Of a DNA stretch of 64,000 nt, positions 19,375 to 28,814 are shown piece by piece; positions within the stretch are counted from its first letter, which is position 1; each line of letters starts with the position of its first letter. The notes under the pieces were generated by a model. It saw only the letters and a list, made by a program, of their open reading frames with translations. It was not told the origin of the DNA and ran no database searches. This DNA is from an uncultured Hymenobacter sp. (GTDB taxonomy: Bacteria > Bacteroidota > Bacteroidia > Cytophagales > Hymenobacteraceae): assembly GCA_913776615.1 (NCBI GenBank), contig CAJYPK010000001.1, positions 62,001 through 126,000 of the forward strand. Reading direction: 5' to 3'. The position numbers and the translations under genes are program-made.

Positions 19375-19404
19375 GCAAGTTACTAATTCCATTAGACTTG
19401 TCAA
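19375..19404 (-). promoter_or_regulatory. Bacteroidota-type promoter of the XRE regulator
   Basis: On the minus strand TTG (19404-19402), a 19-nt spacer and TAACTTGC (19382-19375) approximate the TTTG/TAnnTTTG consensus, about 75 nt before the ATG. Confidence 0.45.
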
Positions 19405-19507
19405 CGCTAACGCGGTGGGAATTGTTGGACCCGGAAAAATTTGGACGTGGGCAGTAGCGAAAACAGCCGCCCGTTACCGGGCGGCTGTCTTTGGACGGAT
19501 CTAGGTA

Positions 19508-19641
19508 GTATAATAAGCTCAAGCCAGGCGTGGGCGAATCGGCCCACCATCCGTTATTTTTCAGGTCTCGCTCCAAGCCTGCTTCGCATATCTAGGATTC
19601 ACCAACGTATTTCGGTCGCCCACGCCAAAACCTGCGAATAG
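19508..19641 (-). pseudogene. Relic of the 3' end of a lipoprotein gene, with a 1-nt frameshift
   Basis: Translated on the minus strand, this reads LFAGFGVGDRNTLVNPRYA, KQAWSET and a stop, then in the next frame KNNGWWADSPTPGLSL. These pieces align with the C-terminus of the lipoprotein at 43286-44218 (SNFSIGERDPSFNPKYA, RLGWNDYWANDEWWADSPKP, NLSL). The stretch between the shared W codons is 23 nt here and 24 nt there, so loss of one base (TGG to TG) created the TGA stop. The upstream part is not recognisable. Confidence 0.65.
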
Positions 19642-19839
19642 CTCGGAGCGATAACGAATACATCCCTGGCCAGCAGGTCACGCTATTTAGGGAAGCGTAA
19701 AATGGCGCTGGCTTTTTAAAACTTCCACCTCTGGTTCCAGCCGCCGGTTAGCCACCCGCAATTGGTGCACCGCCCCCCCCTCCGCTGCGTCGGCAAGTAG
19801 CGGCAACTGAGCAGCCTTTTGCCAGCCGCCACCTCTAAT

Positions 19840-21249
19840 TTATCGCGTGTGTCGGGTTAGCCAGTCGCCTACCAGGCGCAGTACGCCCGGGTCGAGGGTG
19901 GTGTCGAGGTCGTTGTACTCGTTGGTCAGGCAGGTGTGGCAGGGTTGCAGCAAGTGGTTGAGGCCGGGTAACACCTGGGTTGTCACGTCGCGATTGCCCG
20001 CCTGGCGCAGGGCCGTAGCAGCCGCGGCTAGGCCGTGATAATCTACCATCAGGTCGCGGTCGCCGTTGAGGGCCAGCACAGGTACCTTCACCCTGGCGAA
20101 ATAGGGTGCGGGGTCGAAGGCGACCTGGTAGCGATACCAGGGGCCGGTGGCTTGGCGCACGTAGCTGTCGAGCGGGAAGCGGAAGTGGTCGTTCGTCACT
20201 TTATCGGCTAGCAGGCGGGCGTCGTCCTGGGTTTTCCAGGTTTGGTAAGTAGCGCGCAGCTGGGCCTCCAGCTCAGGCGAAGCGGCGTAGTGGTGAGCCG
20301 TGCGAAACATCAGGTCGTTCAATTCACCATAGCGTTGTTTTTCGCGGGCCGAAATGGGGGCCACGCGCACCAACTCGGCATTCTGGAAAAGCAAGGCCTG
20401 CAAGCCGGGCGTCAGCAGACCGGCCAGGCTCACTACGAAGGCTACGTCGGGGCTGGCGGCGGCGGCCATCATGGCCGCTGCGCCACCCTCGCTGTGCCCC
20501 AGCAGGCCTACGCGGGCGGGGTCGATGTCGGGGCGCTGGCGCAGGTAGCGCACGGCGGCCAGGCCGTCGCGGGCGAAGTCGGCGGTGGTGGCTTGGTCGT
20601 AGCGGCCGGAAGTCTGGCCCACGCCCCGGTCGTCGGTGCGCAGCACCGCGAAGCCGCGCCGCGTGAGATAGTCGGCCAGCACCTCGAAGGGCTGGTGGCC
20701 GTTGGGGCCGGGCGCGCCGTTGCGGGTTTGGGGGCCGGTGCCCGAGAGGATGACCACGGCCGGCACCCGGCCCTGGCCCGGCGGGTGCGTCAGCGTACCG
20801 CCGAAGCGCATGGAGTCGCCGGCCGACGAAAACTGCACGTCCTCAGCCCGGTAGGGCAGCGGCAGGCTGGGGGCCTGGGCCAGCCGCAAGGGCTGCACGG
20901 CCGCCACCGGGCGCAGCACCACGGGCAGCGTCTTGGCATACTCGCTGAGCGTGCCACTGAGCACGCGGCCCCGGTCCGCAAACCGGACCCGCAAGGCCGG
21001 CTTACCGTACTTGGCAATGGCCACCAGGCTGTCGCCGGGGGTACGCAGTGTGGCCAGCGGGGCCGGCGGCTGCCCGCTCTCGGGGAGGGCCAGGGTGCTG
21101 GAGTCGCCGCGCAGCGTGAGCACTACCCGGCGCGTGCCCACCTGGCCCTGCCAGATGCCCGCACGCGGGGCGGGCGCCTGAGCGGCGGCGGGCGCGAGGT
21201 TGGCCAGGGCGGCCAGCAGCGCGGCCGTGGCGACGTCATATTTTTTCAT
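19840..21249 (-). CDS. Secreted alpha/beta hydrolase
   Basis: A 469-residue protein with a signal peptide (cleaved near AAAQA, residue 24), an N-terminal beta-rich domain of about 110 residues (GIWQGQVGTRRVVLTLRGDS) and an alpha/beta-hydrolase domain from about residue 135. The nucleophile is S253 in GHSEGG; VILSGTGPQTRNG supplies the oxyanion region; late D (NGDRDLMVDY) and H (GLNHLLQ) complete the triad. It is related to periplasmic S9/dienelactone-like esterases. The substrate is unknown. No operon partner is evident. Confidence 0.8.
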   Translation of the reverse strand: MKKYDVATAALLAALANLAPAAAQAPAPRAGIWQGQVGTRRVVLTLRGDSSTLALPESGQPPAPLATLRTPGDSLVAIAKYGKPALRVRFADRGRVLSGTLSEYAKTLPVVLRPVAAVQPLRLAQAPSLPLPYRAEDVQFSSAGDSMRFGGTLTHPPGQGRVPAVVILSGTGPQTRNGAPGPNGHQPFEVLADYLTRRGFAVLRTDDRGVGQTSGRYDQATTADFARDGLAAVRYLRQRPDIDPARVGLLGHSEGGAAAMMAAAASPDVAFVVSLAGLLTPGLQALLFQNAELVRVAPISAREKQRYGELNDLMFRTAHHYAASPELEAQLRATYQTWKTQDDARLLADKVTNDHFRFPLDSYVRQATGPWYRYQVAFDPAPYFARVKVPVLALNGDRDLMVDYHGLAAAATALRQAGNRDVTTQVLPGLNHLLQPCHTCLTNEYNDLDTTLDPGVLRLVGDWLTRHTR

Positions 21250-21305
21250 CGGGTGTCCGCTTACTTATTACTGTATTTACAGCAGTTCTCGGGTTGGTGT
21301 ACTGG

Positions 21306-21380
21306 TAACCCCAAGCTCCAGCTTGGGGACGCGTCTGGGTGTACTCCTCGGGCGCCTCCCCAAGCTGGAGCTTGGGGTTA
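21306..21380. repeat. REP-like paired hairpins, solo copy (CCCCAAGCT stem)
   Basis: CCCCAAGCTCCAGCTTGGGG and its inverse face each other, preceded by GTAA, inside longer outer arms (TGTACTGGTAAC / GTTACACCAGTACA). It is a variant of the RAYT-flanking repeat with compensating stem changes (CACC to CCCC, GGTG to GGGG). Confidence 0.8.
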
Positions 21381-21425
21381 CACCAGTACACTGACTTGAC
21401 GAATTATGCTAGGAAGTAAAAAGGG

Positions 21426-21508
21426 CCGTCCCGCTGAGCTCGCCGGAGCATCTCTGCCAAACAATGCGGCGCGGTAGAGGTACTTCGGCAAGCTCCGCAG
21501 GACGGACG
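21426..21508. repeat. GTCATGCTGAGC-type inverted repeat, diverged copy 3
   Basis: Arms beginning CGTCCCGCTGAGCTCGCC and ending with AAGCTCCGCAGGACGG pair imperfectly. It lies downstream of the tlpA-like gene and may double as a transcript-end structure. Confidence 0.6.
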
Positions 21509-21534
21509 ACCTTTTCGGGGCATCATCCGGCTGC

Positions 21535-23655
21535 CTACTTCGCCGTGCGGGCTAGCTCCACCATGGCTTGCATCTCGTCGGCGAGGGCGCTGGGGCTGCC
21601 GGAGTAGCCCACGGTGATGAAGCGCAGGGTGCCGCGGGGGTCGATGATGAGCTTCTGCGGGATGCCCGACATCTGGTAGGCTTTGCTGTACTGGCTGTAC
21701 ACCGCGTCGAGGGTCTTGCCGCCGGGGGCCTTCTCGTCGAGCAGCACCCGGAAGGGAAAGTTTTTAGTAGTGAGGAAGTCGCGCACCTGCTCCTTGTAAT
21801 CGGGCTCGGTTTCCTCGGTGTCGATAAAGAGAAACACCACGCTGAGGTCGTTTTTGAAGCGCTCCTGGGCCAGCTTCATGCCGGGGAAAGACGCCTTGCA
21901 GGGCACGCACCAGGTGGCCCAGAAATCGAGCACTACCGTCTTGCCCCGCAGCTCGGAGAGACGCACCAGCTTGCCGTCGAGGTCGCGCAGGGCGAAGTCG
22001 GCGATGGGCTTATTGACCATTTTACTAGCCAGGTCGGCACGGACGGCAGTTTTGGCAGCTTGGTCTTGCAGGCCGGCCAGGTACTGCTCGTAGCCGGTGC
22101 CGCCGGGGTGGGTGGCCGTATAGCGCTCGCGCAGCCAGTCGAGCATGCGGGGGCTGGCCTGGTTGAGGTGCACGCTGGCTTCGAGCAGCTTTTGCAGCTG
22201 GACCTGGTCGGCCGCGCCGCCGGCGTGCAGCAGCCCGGCCTGGATGTCGTTGAGGTTGGCCAGCTTGTACTGGGCCACCTGCTGGGCCTGCTCGGCGTAG
22301 GTGCGGGCCTCGGCGGTTTGCCCTAGCTCGGCCAGCAGGCCGGCGTAGTGGATGCGCCAGGGGTTGGAGGTCTGGGCCTGGTATTGCCGCCACTCCTGGG
22401 GCGAGAGGTAGGCAAACTCGGCCGGGCGCTGGTCGCGCAGCGCGTCCATGCGCTGCATCAGCAGCGTAGCGGCGGGCAGGGCTTGGGCCGGCGTGAGCAG
22501 TCCCGGTCGGATGCTAATCTGCACGGCCTTGTAGTACATATTTACCAGGCCGCCGTAGCCCAGGCGGGGCGCGTAGGTGGTCAGGGCCGAGTAGTCGCGC
22601 TGGCTCATGCGCAGCAGAATAATGTCCTGGTAAATTTTGTCGTAGTCGATGGCGTAACGGGCGGGCACTTGGTAGGACGCCTCGGGGGGGTAGGCTTGTA
22701 GAAATGCCTCCCAGCCCGCCAGCTTCTGGGCCACGTCGCGCAGCTTGTTCACCTCGCCGAACTTCGCGTGGCGCGCCAGGTAGCCCTGCGGAAAGCGCTG
22801 GTTGATGGCCTGGGCAACCGAATCGGCCTTGGCATTGTCGCCCAGCACGTTGGCGTAGCCGTAGTAAATACCGAGCAGTTCCACTTCGCGCAAGTTGGGC
22901 TGGCGGCTGGCCAGGGCCAGGCCGTGGCGGGCGCGGGGCTGGTAGGTATCGGGCTGGTAAGCCTTGAGGGCACTCAAAAACTGCGGCATCAGGGCCGGGC
23001 CGTTTTCGGGATGGTAGCGCAGCTCCTGGCTCAGCCAGTAAAACAGCGCGTCGTTGCCGATGGTGTACTTCTCAAAATAGTTGGGAATGCCGAGGCCGAA
23101 ATCAGGCTTGCGCAGCACGCCGTAGCCCATGTACGCACCGGGGGCCACGAGGCCGCGCCGCGCAGGGTCGCTCAGCATATACGCGTAGCCCTGGTCGCCG
23201 TGATTGTCGGTAGTGCCGTCGGCGGCCACAAACTTGTAGGCCGTAAAGCCCGCCCCCGCCTCGGGCGTGAAGCGGCCCGTGAGCTCCCCGCTCTGGGCGC
23301 CGGGCTGCAAGGCCACGTCCTGGGCCACCCAGCGCAGGTGGTCGAGGTCGAAGCTGTACACCACGGCGCGCACGCCGGGCTTGCCCGCCAGCGGCGTGCC
23401 AGCCGGCGAGTAACTGATGGTGATGGGCTGGCCAGCCAGGGGCCGCTCGGGCGTAAGCCGGAAAAACTGCTGGGTATCGTCGGCCGGGGCCTTGGCCGCC
23501 GAGGCTGGTGCGGCCGGGGTAGCTGCGGGAGTAGCCGCAGGCGCCGAAGCGGCCGGGGCCTTTTTCACCTTAACCTTGGTTTTTTGGGCAAGTGCCGGTC
23601 CGGCACCTAGCAAGCCGACGAGCAGCAGGGCAGAAAGGGAAATACGGGATATCAT
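21535..23655 (-). CDS. TlpA-like periplasmic thiol-disulfide oxidoreductase with long N-terminal region
   Basis: A 706-residue protein with a signal peptide (residues 1-23), an Ala/Pro-rich linker, a beta-sandwich-like domain (about 60-170), an alpha-helical repeat region and a C-terminal thioredoxin domain of the TlpA/ResA type (about 545-700). The redox site is WCVPC with C583 and C586, in FWATWCVPCKASFPGMK. It probably reduces disulfides in substrates or partner proteins in the periplasm. It is the last gene of fecR-susC-susD-tlpA, starting 38 nt after susD. A DsbD gene in the same regulon could supply its electrons. Confidence 0.85.
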   Translation of the reverse strand: MISRISLSALLLVGLLGAGPALAQKTKVKVKKAPAASAPAATPAATPAAPASAAKAPADDTQQFFRLTPERPLAGQPITISYSPAGTPLAGKPGVRAVVYSFDLDHLRWVAQDVALQPGAQSGELTGRFTPEAGAGFTAYKFVAADGTTDNHGDQGYAYMLSDPARRGLVAPGAYMGYGVLRKPDFGLGIPNYFEKYTIGNDALFYWLSQELRYHPENGPALMPQFLSALKAYQPDTYQPRARHGLALASRQPNLREVELLGIYYGYANVLGDNAKADSVAQAINQRFPQGYLARHAKFGEVNKLRDVAQKLAGWEAFLQAYPPEASYQVPARYAIDYDKIYQDIILLRMSQRDYSALTTYAPRLGYGGLVNMYYKAVQISIRPGLLTPAQALPAATLLMQRMDALRDQRPAEFAYLSPQEWRQYQAQTSNPWRIHYAGLLAELGQTAEARTYAEQAQQVAQYKLANLNDIQAGLLHAGGAADQVQLQKLLEASVHLNQASPRMLDWLRERYTATHPGGTGYEQYLAGLQDQAAKTAVRADLASKMVNKPIADFALRDLDGKLVRLSELRGKTVVLDFWATWCVPCKASFPGMKLAQERFKNDLSVVFLFIDTEETEPDYKEQVRDFLTTKNFPFRVLLDEKAPGGKTLDAVYSQYSKAYQMSGIPQKLIIDPRGTLRFITVGYSGSPSALADEMQAMVELARTAK

Positions 23656-23693
23656 AGAAGCGGAAGGAGTAGGCTAGCCGGCAGTTTTAGCTC

Positions 23694-25082
23694 CTAGAGG
23701 TTGGAGACAATCTCGGGGTTGAGGCGCTGCGGGATGGGCGGAATCGGGAACAGGTAGCGGTTGGCGCCGGGGGCCAGGGTATAGGTACCGGCCGGCACCA
23801 CGCTGGTCGTGGCCTGCCACGTGCGGGTCTGCGTCTGGGCAAAGGCGGCGTCCTGGTTCAGGCGCTTCTGGTCGAACCACCGGAAGCCGCGGCAGAACAG
23901 CTCGCGGCGACGCTCGTCGAGCACCAGCTGCAAAGGCGTGCGGGCGTTGGCCGTGGTCAGGGGCACGTAGTTGGCGGCGCGGAAGCGCTTCACGCGCAGG
24001 GCATTGAGGGTAGTCAGCGCGCCCGCGCCGTCGTTCTGGCGGGCCTGGCACTCGGCCTTGATTAGCAGCATCTCGGGCACCGAGGGGCCGAGGTTGCGCG
24101 GCTCGCCGGTGAGGAGCTCCTTGGCAAAAATGCGCCCGGTGTAGGAAGTAGATACTGTGGTAGCTGCCCGGGTAAAGAGGGTGTAGCGCAGGTCGGTAGT
24201 GCCCAGCAGGGTAAGCAGGCTGGGGCTGAGGCGCAGCACGGTGGGCGCCGCAATAAACTGCGTATTAGCCACCTTCGAGAGGATAATTTCCGGGTCGTTG
24301 ATACGACGCGGGTAAGTGGCACCGCTCGCGTAGCTGTTCAGGTCCACGAGCGTACTCTGGATGGCCAGGGCGGCTTCGGCGTTTTGGCGGGCCAGGCCGT
24401 AGTCGCCCGTCAGCAGGTAGGTGCGGGCCAGCAGGGCGTAGGCGGCGGCGCGGCCGGGCTGGGTGTTGAAGGGCACCGTAGTAGGCAGGTTAGGCGCGGC
24501 GGCCTGCAAGTCCTGCACGATCTGGCTGTACACCGTCTGCACGGACTGGCGCGTGAGGTCGGCGTTGACGGCGGGCGTCAGCAGCAGCGGCACCCCCAGG
24601 TCGGCGGCGGCGGTGCCGGAGTTATAGGCCTTGGCGTAGCAGTTGACGAGGGCCAGGTAGGCGGCGGCGCGGTGCACCTGGGCCTCGGCCAGCAGCTGCT
24701 GCTTGGTGGCATCGGTGCCGCCGGTGCTGCTGGGCACCTCGGCCGCCACGGTATTGGCGTAAAAAATGGTTGCGTAGGGTCCGTCCCAGTCCTGGTCGGC
24801 TTCGGTGCCGTCGTAAAAGGCAGGCTGCCAGGCGTAGGCGCGGGCCACGTAGTTGGGCACGGCGCGCTGCTGGGCCAGGTCGGCCAGCTCCACGTCGTCG
24901 CTGGTAATGTCGGGCACGCTTACGCTGCGCTCCAGCACGCCGGTATTGTTGAGCAGCAGGCGGTAATTAGAGGTTTCGGACGGGACGAGGGTGCCCTGGG
25001 TTTTGATGTCAACGTATTTCTGGCAGCCGGCCAGCAGCAGGGCAGCCGGGGCCAGCAAGGCAAGCGAGCGGAGCAGGGGCAT
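23694..25082 (-). CDS. susD: SusD/RagB-family nutrient-binding lipoprotein
   Basis: A 462-residue surface lipoprotein with a lipobox (LLLAGC, Cys at about residue 20), TPR-like helices (AEAQVHRAAAYLALVNCYAKAY and AYALLARTYLLTGDYGLA) and the SusD C-terminal segment RRRELFCRGFRWFDQKRLN. It would cap the SusC barrel encoded upstream (11 nt gap) and deliver ligand to it. The ligand class is not evident: no glycosidase is in the operon, whereas a thioredoxin and a co-regulated M16 peptidase suggest peptides. Confidence 0.92.
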   Translation of the reverse strand: MPLLRSLALLAPAALLLAGCQKYVDIKTQGTLVPSETSNYRLLLNNTGVLERSVSVPDITSDDVELADLAQQRAVPNYVARAYAWQPAFYDGTEADQDWDGPYATIFYANTVAAEVPSSTGGTDATKQQLLAEAQVHRAAAYLALVNCYAKAYNSGTAAADLGVPLLLTPAVNADLTRQSVQTVYSQIVQDLQAAAPNLPTTVPFNTQPGRAAAYALLARTYLLTGDYGLARQNAEAALAIQSTLVDLNSYASGATYPRRINDPEIILSKVANTQFIAAPTVLRLSPSLLTLLGTTDLRYTLFTRAATTVSTSYTGRIFAKELLTGEPRNLGPSVPEMLLIKAECQARQNDGAGALTTLNALRVKRFRAANYVPLTTANARTPLQLVLDERRRELFCRGFRWFDQKRLNQDAAFAQTQTRTWQATTSVVPAGTYTLAPGANRYLFPIPPIPQRLNPEIVSNL

Positions 25083-25093
25083 AGTGAGCGGAG

Positions 25094-28000
25094 CTAGAAA
25101 GAGGCGTTGAGGGAAAACACGTACGACACGGCCGGCGGCAGCACCGGCAGGGTGGGCACGTACAGGTAGTCGGGGTCAAGCCCCAGGGTATTTTTGCGCC
25201 AGAGCAGGCCGATGTTACGGGCTGCCACGCTCAGGCTCAGGTTTTTCACGAAGGGCTTGGCCGCCCCAAAGCCCAGCAGGCTGCTCGGCACGGCGTAACG
25301 CAGGGCCACCTCGCGCAGGCGGATGTGGTCGCCGGGCTGCACGCGGGCATCGGAGTAGTTGTAGCGCACCCAGCTGGTGCCGCTGCTGCCCAGCACGCCG
25401 GGCACGCTGGTGGTGGCCTCGTCGCCGGGCTGGCGCCAGCGCTGGTCGATGTCGGCGTTCAGGGGTATCCCGCGCGAGGTGTTGAGCGGGCCGAAGGTGG
25501 GCGGCAAGAACACGTAGCCGAGCTTGAACACGGTTTGCACGTAGAGCGACAAGCCCTTGTAGCGCAGCGTCTGGGTGAGGCCGCCGGTGTAGGGCGGCGT
25601 GCGGCGCCCGGCGTACACCATGTCGTCGAGGCTGGTGAGGGGCTGGTTGTAGGGCACGATGCCCTCGTTGCGGTTATACACCTGGGTGCGGCCGTTGGCA
25701 TCGAGGCCCGCCGAGCGAAACACCAGCAGGTAGTCGGTAGGCCGGTTGTTGATGGGGCCGCTGCTACCGCTGGCCAGCACCGTAGCCGTATTGTCAATCT
25801 GGTAGTCAACTACCTTGTTGGTGTTGTAGCTGGCCACGCCGGTCAGGTTCCACTCCCAGTCGGTGGTGCGGATGGGGCTGCCGCTCAGCGTCAGGTCCAC
25901 CCCCTGGCCGTTGAGGTTGGCCGCGTTGCGCGAGAGCGTGCTGTAGCCGTAAGTGGAGTTGGCCGGGTACTGCACAAACAGGTCGGTGCCGCGCTTGTAG
26001 TAGGCCTCCACGGTGCCAGTGAGGCGGCCGCCCCACAACCCGACATCCACCCCTAGGTTAGTGACGGCCGTGGTTTCCCAGCGCAGGGTGTTGTTGGCCG
26101 GCGCGTTGATTTGGGCGTAGCCCTGGTTGGTCAGCAGGTTGCTGGGAAGCAGCGAGATGGACGTGTAGGGCACGGCCCCGGCCGGAATGTTGCCGTTGAG
26201 GCCGTAGGTGGCGCGCAGGCGCAGGTTGCTGAGCCAGGTGGCGCTTTTCAGCCAGGCTTCCTGGCTGAGCGTCCAGGCCAGGCCGCCCGAGTAGAAGGGC
26301 CGGGCGCGGTACTTGCGGTCGAGCCCCAGGTTGTTGTAGTCGTCGTAGCGGATGCTGCCCGAAACCGAGTAGCGCTCGAGCAGCGTGTACGAGGCGTTGG
26401 CGAAGTACGAGAGGTAGCGGTTGCGCCGGTCGGTGACGCTGTTGACGCTGCCGATGTTCTGGCTGCCACCCGTCACGGTGGTGTAGGGTGCCACCGCGTT
26501 TACCGCTTGCGCTATCTGGGTCTGGTCGTTGTAGCCGTACAGCGTCAGGCCGGTGGCGGAGGCATTTACTTCGCGTATCTCGCTGCCGGCCACCCCATTT
26601 ACCTGGTGCTTGCCACCAAAGTTGCGGTCCAGGGTCAGCTGGCCGCGCAGGGTGTAGTTGTTGCGCCCCGAGGTGTTTCGGCTCAGAATGCCTCCCAGCG
26701 GGATGCCGTACACGAGCTGTCCGGTGGTGGGGCTTATCGAGGTGGCCGAGTTTTCGATATCGCGGGCGTTGTACGAGTCGGGCGAGTAGTACAGGGGGTT
26801 TTCGCCGTACGTGCGCTCCAGCGAGTAAGTCACGCTGCCCGACAGCCCGCCGTAGAGAGGCGCACTCAGGCTCAGCGAGCCCCAGTAGTTGTTTTCGCGC
26901 AGCGTATTGCTGTTCAGGCTATTTTGCTTCAGGTAGTTGTAGCGCCAGGGCAGGTAGCCCCGGCTTTCGAGCTGGTCGAGCTTGGGGCCGTAGAAGGCGT
27001 AGCTATAGTCTACGCTCTGGCCGTTGGCATCCACCAGTTGGTTGTAGGGCAGCAGCTCGCTAGGGCTGGTAGCCAGCGGCGAGAGGCCCAGGCCATTTTG
27101 CTGCTGCGCAAAAAACGACCCCTTGGCGTTGGCCGTCAGCGTCAGCCTGTGAAACAGCTTGTATTCCTGGTTGGCGGTGAGGGTGAGGCGCGAGCCGTCG
27201 CTGCCGGTGGCGTTGGTGCGCTCCTTGGAGTAGGAGCCCGATAGAAAGTAGGTGTTGTTCTCGCCCCCGCCATTCAGCGACAGGTTGTAGACCTGGCTTT
27301 GGGCGGGTTGCAGGAGGTATTGGCGCAGCTGGTCGTAGCCGGTACGGCCCCGGCTGGCCAGCACCCCGAGCGCCGAGTCGCGCTGGGCCACCGTAGCCGT
27401 GCCCCGCTGGGCCCGAAACAGCCACTCCTGCGCCTCCGAAATGGCGCGCGGGTAGTAGGCGGCGTTGGGGTTGGCAGGCGGCAGGCCGGGATCTACGAGT
27501 TGGCCCTGGTCCACCAAATCGCGCTCATAATCAATGAGCTGGGCCGAGTTGAGCAGCGGCAGCGTATTCACGCGGGGGCGGCCGGCCACCGTAAGGGCGG
27601 TGCTGAAACTCACGTTGGGCGCACGGTTGAAGCGGCCCTTCTTGGTTTGAATGACGAGCACCCCGTTGGCGGCCCGCGCTCCCCAGATGCTGGCCGCCGC
27701 GGCGTCCTTCAGCACCGTTATCTGGGCAATGTCGTCGGGGTTGAGCGTGCGCAAATCCAGCTCGGTAGGTAGCCCGTCGAGCACAATCAGCGGCTTCTGC
27801 GCACCAAGGTCGCCCAGGCTCGACTGCCCCCGCACCGCCAGGGTGTAGTCGTTGGTCCCGGTGTTATTAGCCGTTGGGTTAACGGTGCTGCGCTGGTAGA
27901 GAAAGCTGTTGTCCGAGCTTTGAATGTTGAGCTGCACGCCCGCCACCTGCCCCTCCAGGCGCTGGATGACGTTGGGCACCGGAATCTCCTGCAATTGCTC

Positions 28001-28690
28001 GCTCGTGACCAACCCGAAAGCGCCGGTGGCCCGCTCGCGCGGCAGCTCCGAATAGCCGTTCGACACTACCTCTACCTCGGCCAGGCCCGTGCTCTGGCTT
28101 TGCAGCGTGATGGCGTAGAACTTATCGGCCGTAATCAGCACGTCCTGGCTTTGGTAGCCCACGCTGGATACCTTCAGCACCAGCGCGCTGGCCGGGACTT
28201 CCAGCGTAAATTTACCCTGGGCATTAGTAGCCACGCCCACCTTGTTGCTCGTGCCCACCAGCACCGTGGCACCCGGCAGCGCCTCGCCCTTCTCGTCCTG
28301 CACGTAGCCGCTGATGGTGCGCGACTCGCCCGGCACGGCCCCCACGGCGGGGCCAGGACTGCTGGCCTCGGCCCGGGCATCGCGGGCCACGATGGTGTAG
28401 TGGTTTTTATCGACGTACAAGAATACCAGGCCGTTGGGGTAGAGAATGGCCTTGAGCAATTCCTCCACCGAGCGGCCGCGCGTCACCTGCACCGCCGTGG
28501 TTTTGCCCACCAGCAGGCGTTCCTCAAACACAAACTCGGTGCCGTAGAGGCGGCGGATGTCGGCCAGTGCCCGCGTCAGGGGCTGGGCGGTGCGGGCCGT
28601 GGGCTGGGCCGTGGCCTGGGCCAGGGCACGGGGCGCGGGGGCCAGTAGTAGGCCACCCGCCGCCAGCAGTCCAAGAGTAGAGAGTCGCAT
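25094..28690 (-). CDS. susC: SusC/RagA TonB-linked outer membrane importer with STN signalling domain
   Basis: A 1198-residue protein: signal peptide (1-25), STN domain (about 40-105; FEERLLVGKTTAVQVTRGRS), carboxypeptidase-D-like domain (about 130-210; ISGYVQDEKGEALPGATV), plug (about 215-350; ERATGAFGLVTSEQLQEIPV) and a 22-strand-type barrel to a C-terminal Phe. The STN domain is what lets such transporters signal to FecR-type anti-sigma factors. It lies 124 nt after fecR, with a hairpin between them. The ATG at 28690 fits the signal peptide; an upstream in-frame start at 28804 does not. Confidence 0.93.
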   Translation of the reverse strand: MRLSTLGLLAAGGLLLAPAPRALAQATAQPTARTAQPLTRALADIRRLYGTEFVFEERLLVGKTTAVQVTRGRSVEELLKAILYPNGLVFLYVDKNHYTIVARDARAEASSPGPAVGAVPGESRTISGYVQDEKGEALPGATVLVGTSNKVGVATNAQGKFTLEVPASALVLKVSSVGYQSQDVLITADKFYAITLQSQSTGLAEVEVVSNGYSELPRERATGAFGLVTSEQLQEIPVPNVIQRLEGQVAGVQLNIQSSDNSFLYQRSTVNPTANNTGTNDYTLAVRGQSSLGDLGAQKPLIVLDGLPTELDLRTLNPDDIAQITVLKDAAAASIWGARAANGVLVIQTKKGRFNRAPNVSFSTALTVAGRPRVNTLPLLNSAQLIDYERDLVDQGQLVDPGLPPANPNAAYYPRAISEAQEWLFRAQRGTATVAQRDSALGVLASRGRTGYDQLRQYLLQPAQSQVYNLSLNGGGENNTYFLSGSYSKERTNATGSDGSRLTLTANQEYKLFHRLTLTANAKGSFFAQQQNGLGLSPLATSPSELLPYNQLVDANGQSVDYSYAFYGPKLDQLESRGYLPWRYNYLKQNSLNSNTLRENNYWGSLSLSAPLYGGLSGSVTYSLERTYGENPLYYSPDSYNARDIENSATSISPTTGQLVYGIPLGGILSRNTSGRNNYTLRGQLTLDRNFGGKHQVNGVAGSEIREVNASATGLTLYGYNDQTQIAQAVNAVAPYTTVTGGSQNIGSVNSVTDRRNRYLSYFANASYTLLERYSVSGSIRYDDYNNLGLDRKYRARPFYSGGLAWTLSQEAWLKSATWLSNLRLRATYGLNGNIPAGAVPYTSISLLPSNLLTNQGYAQINAPANNTLRWETTAVTNLGVDVGLWGGRLTGTVEAYYKRGTDLFVQYPANSTYGYSTLSRNAANLNGQGVDLTLSGSPIRTTDWEWNLTGVASYNTNKVVDYQIDNTATVLASGSSGPINNRPTDYLLVFRSAGLDANGRTQVYNRNEGIVPYNQPLTSLDDMVYAGRRTPPYTGGLTQTLRYKGLSLYVQTVFKLGYVFLPPTFGPLNTSRGIPLNADIDQRWRQPGDEATTSVPGVLGSSGTSWVRYNYSDARVQPGDHIRLREVALRYAVPSSLLGFGAAKPFVKNLSLSVAARNIGLLWRKNTLGLDPDYLYVPTLPVLPPAVSYVFSLNASF

Positions 28691-28759
28691 AGGCAGAAAA
28701 AAGCTTAAAATCTGATTATGAGCTAGTTGAATTATGGATTGGGCATTACCCCGGCCGCT

Positions 28760-28780
28760 CGTTCGGCGAGGAGCCGAACG
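28760..28780 (-). promoter_or_regulatory. Perfect 8-bp hairpin between fecR and susC
   Basis: The stem CGTTCGGC / GCCGAACG with loop GAGGA has no U-run, so it is more likely an mRNA-processing or stability element than a terminator. An orphan GGGGTAA at 28752-28746 (minus strand) follows it but lacks the CGTC partner. Confidence 0.45.
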
Positions 28781-28814
28781 CTGACTACCGGCGGCGCCCG
28801 GCAATGCCCCTGCC

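Larger units (their letters stand above)
19302..19839. other. 538-nt region without an intact gene
   Basis: It contains the XRE promoter near its left end and a frameshifted gene relic at 19508-19641. The rest (19656-19839) shows no gene or clear repeat. Confidence 0.6.

Noticed and set aside
19441..19641. Small plus-strand open frame of 66 codons
   Set aside because: It runs antisense to the frameshifted lipoprotein relic and shows no signal or motif.
21306..21380. Paired hairpins considered as a bidirectional terminator
   Set aside because: No U-runs follow either stem, and the same architecture recurs beside the RAYT gene, so a REP-type repeat explains it better.
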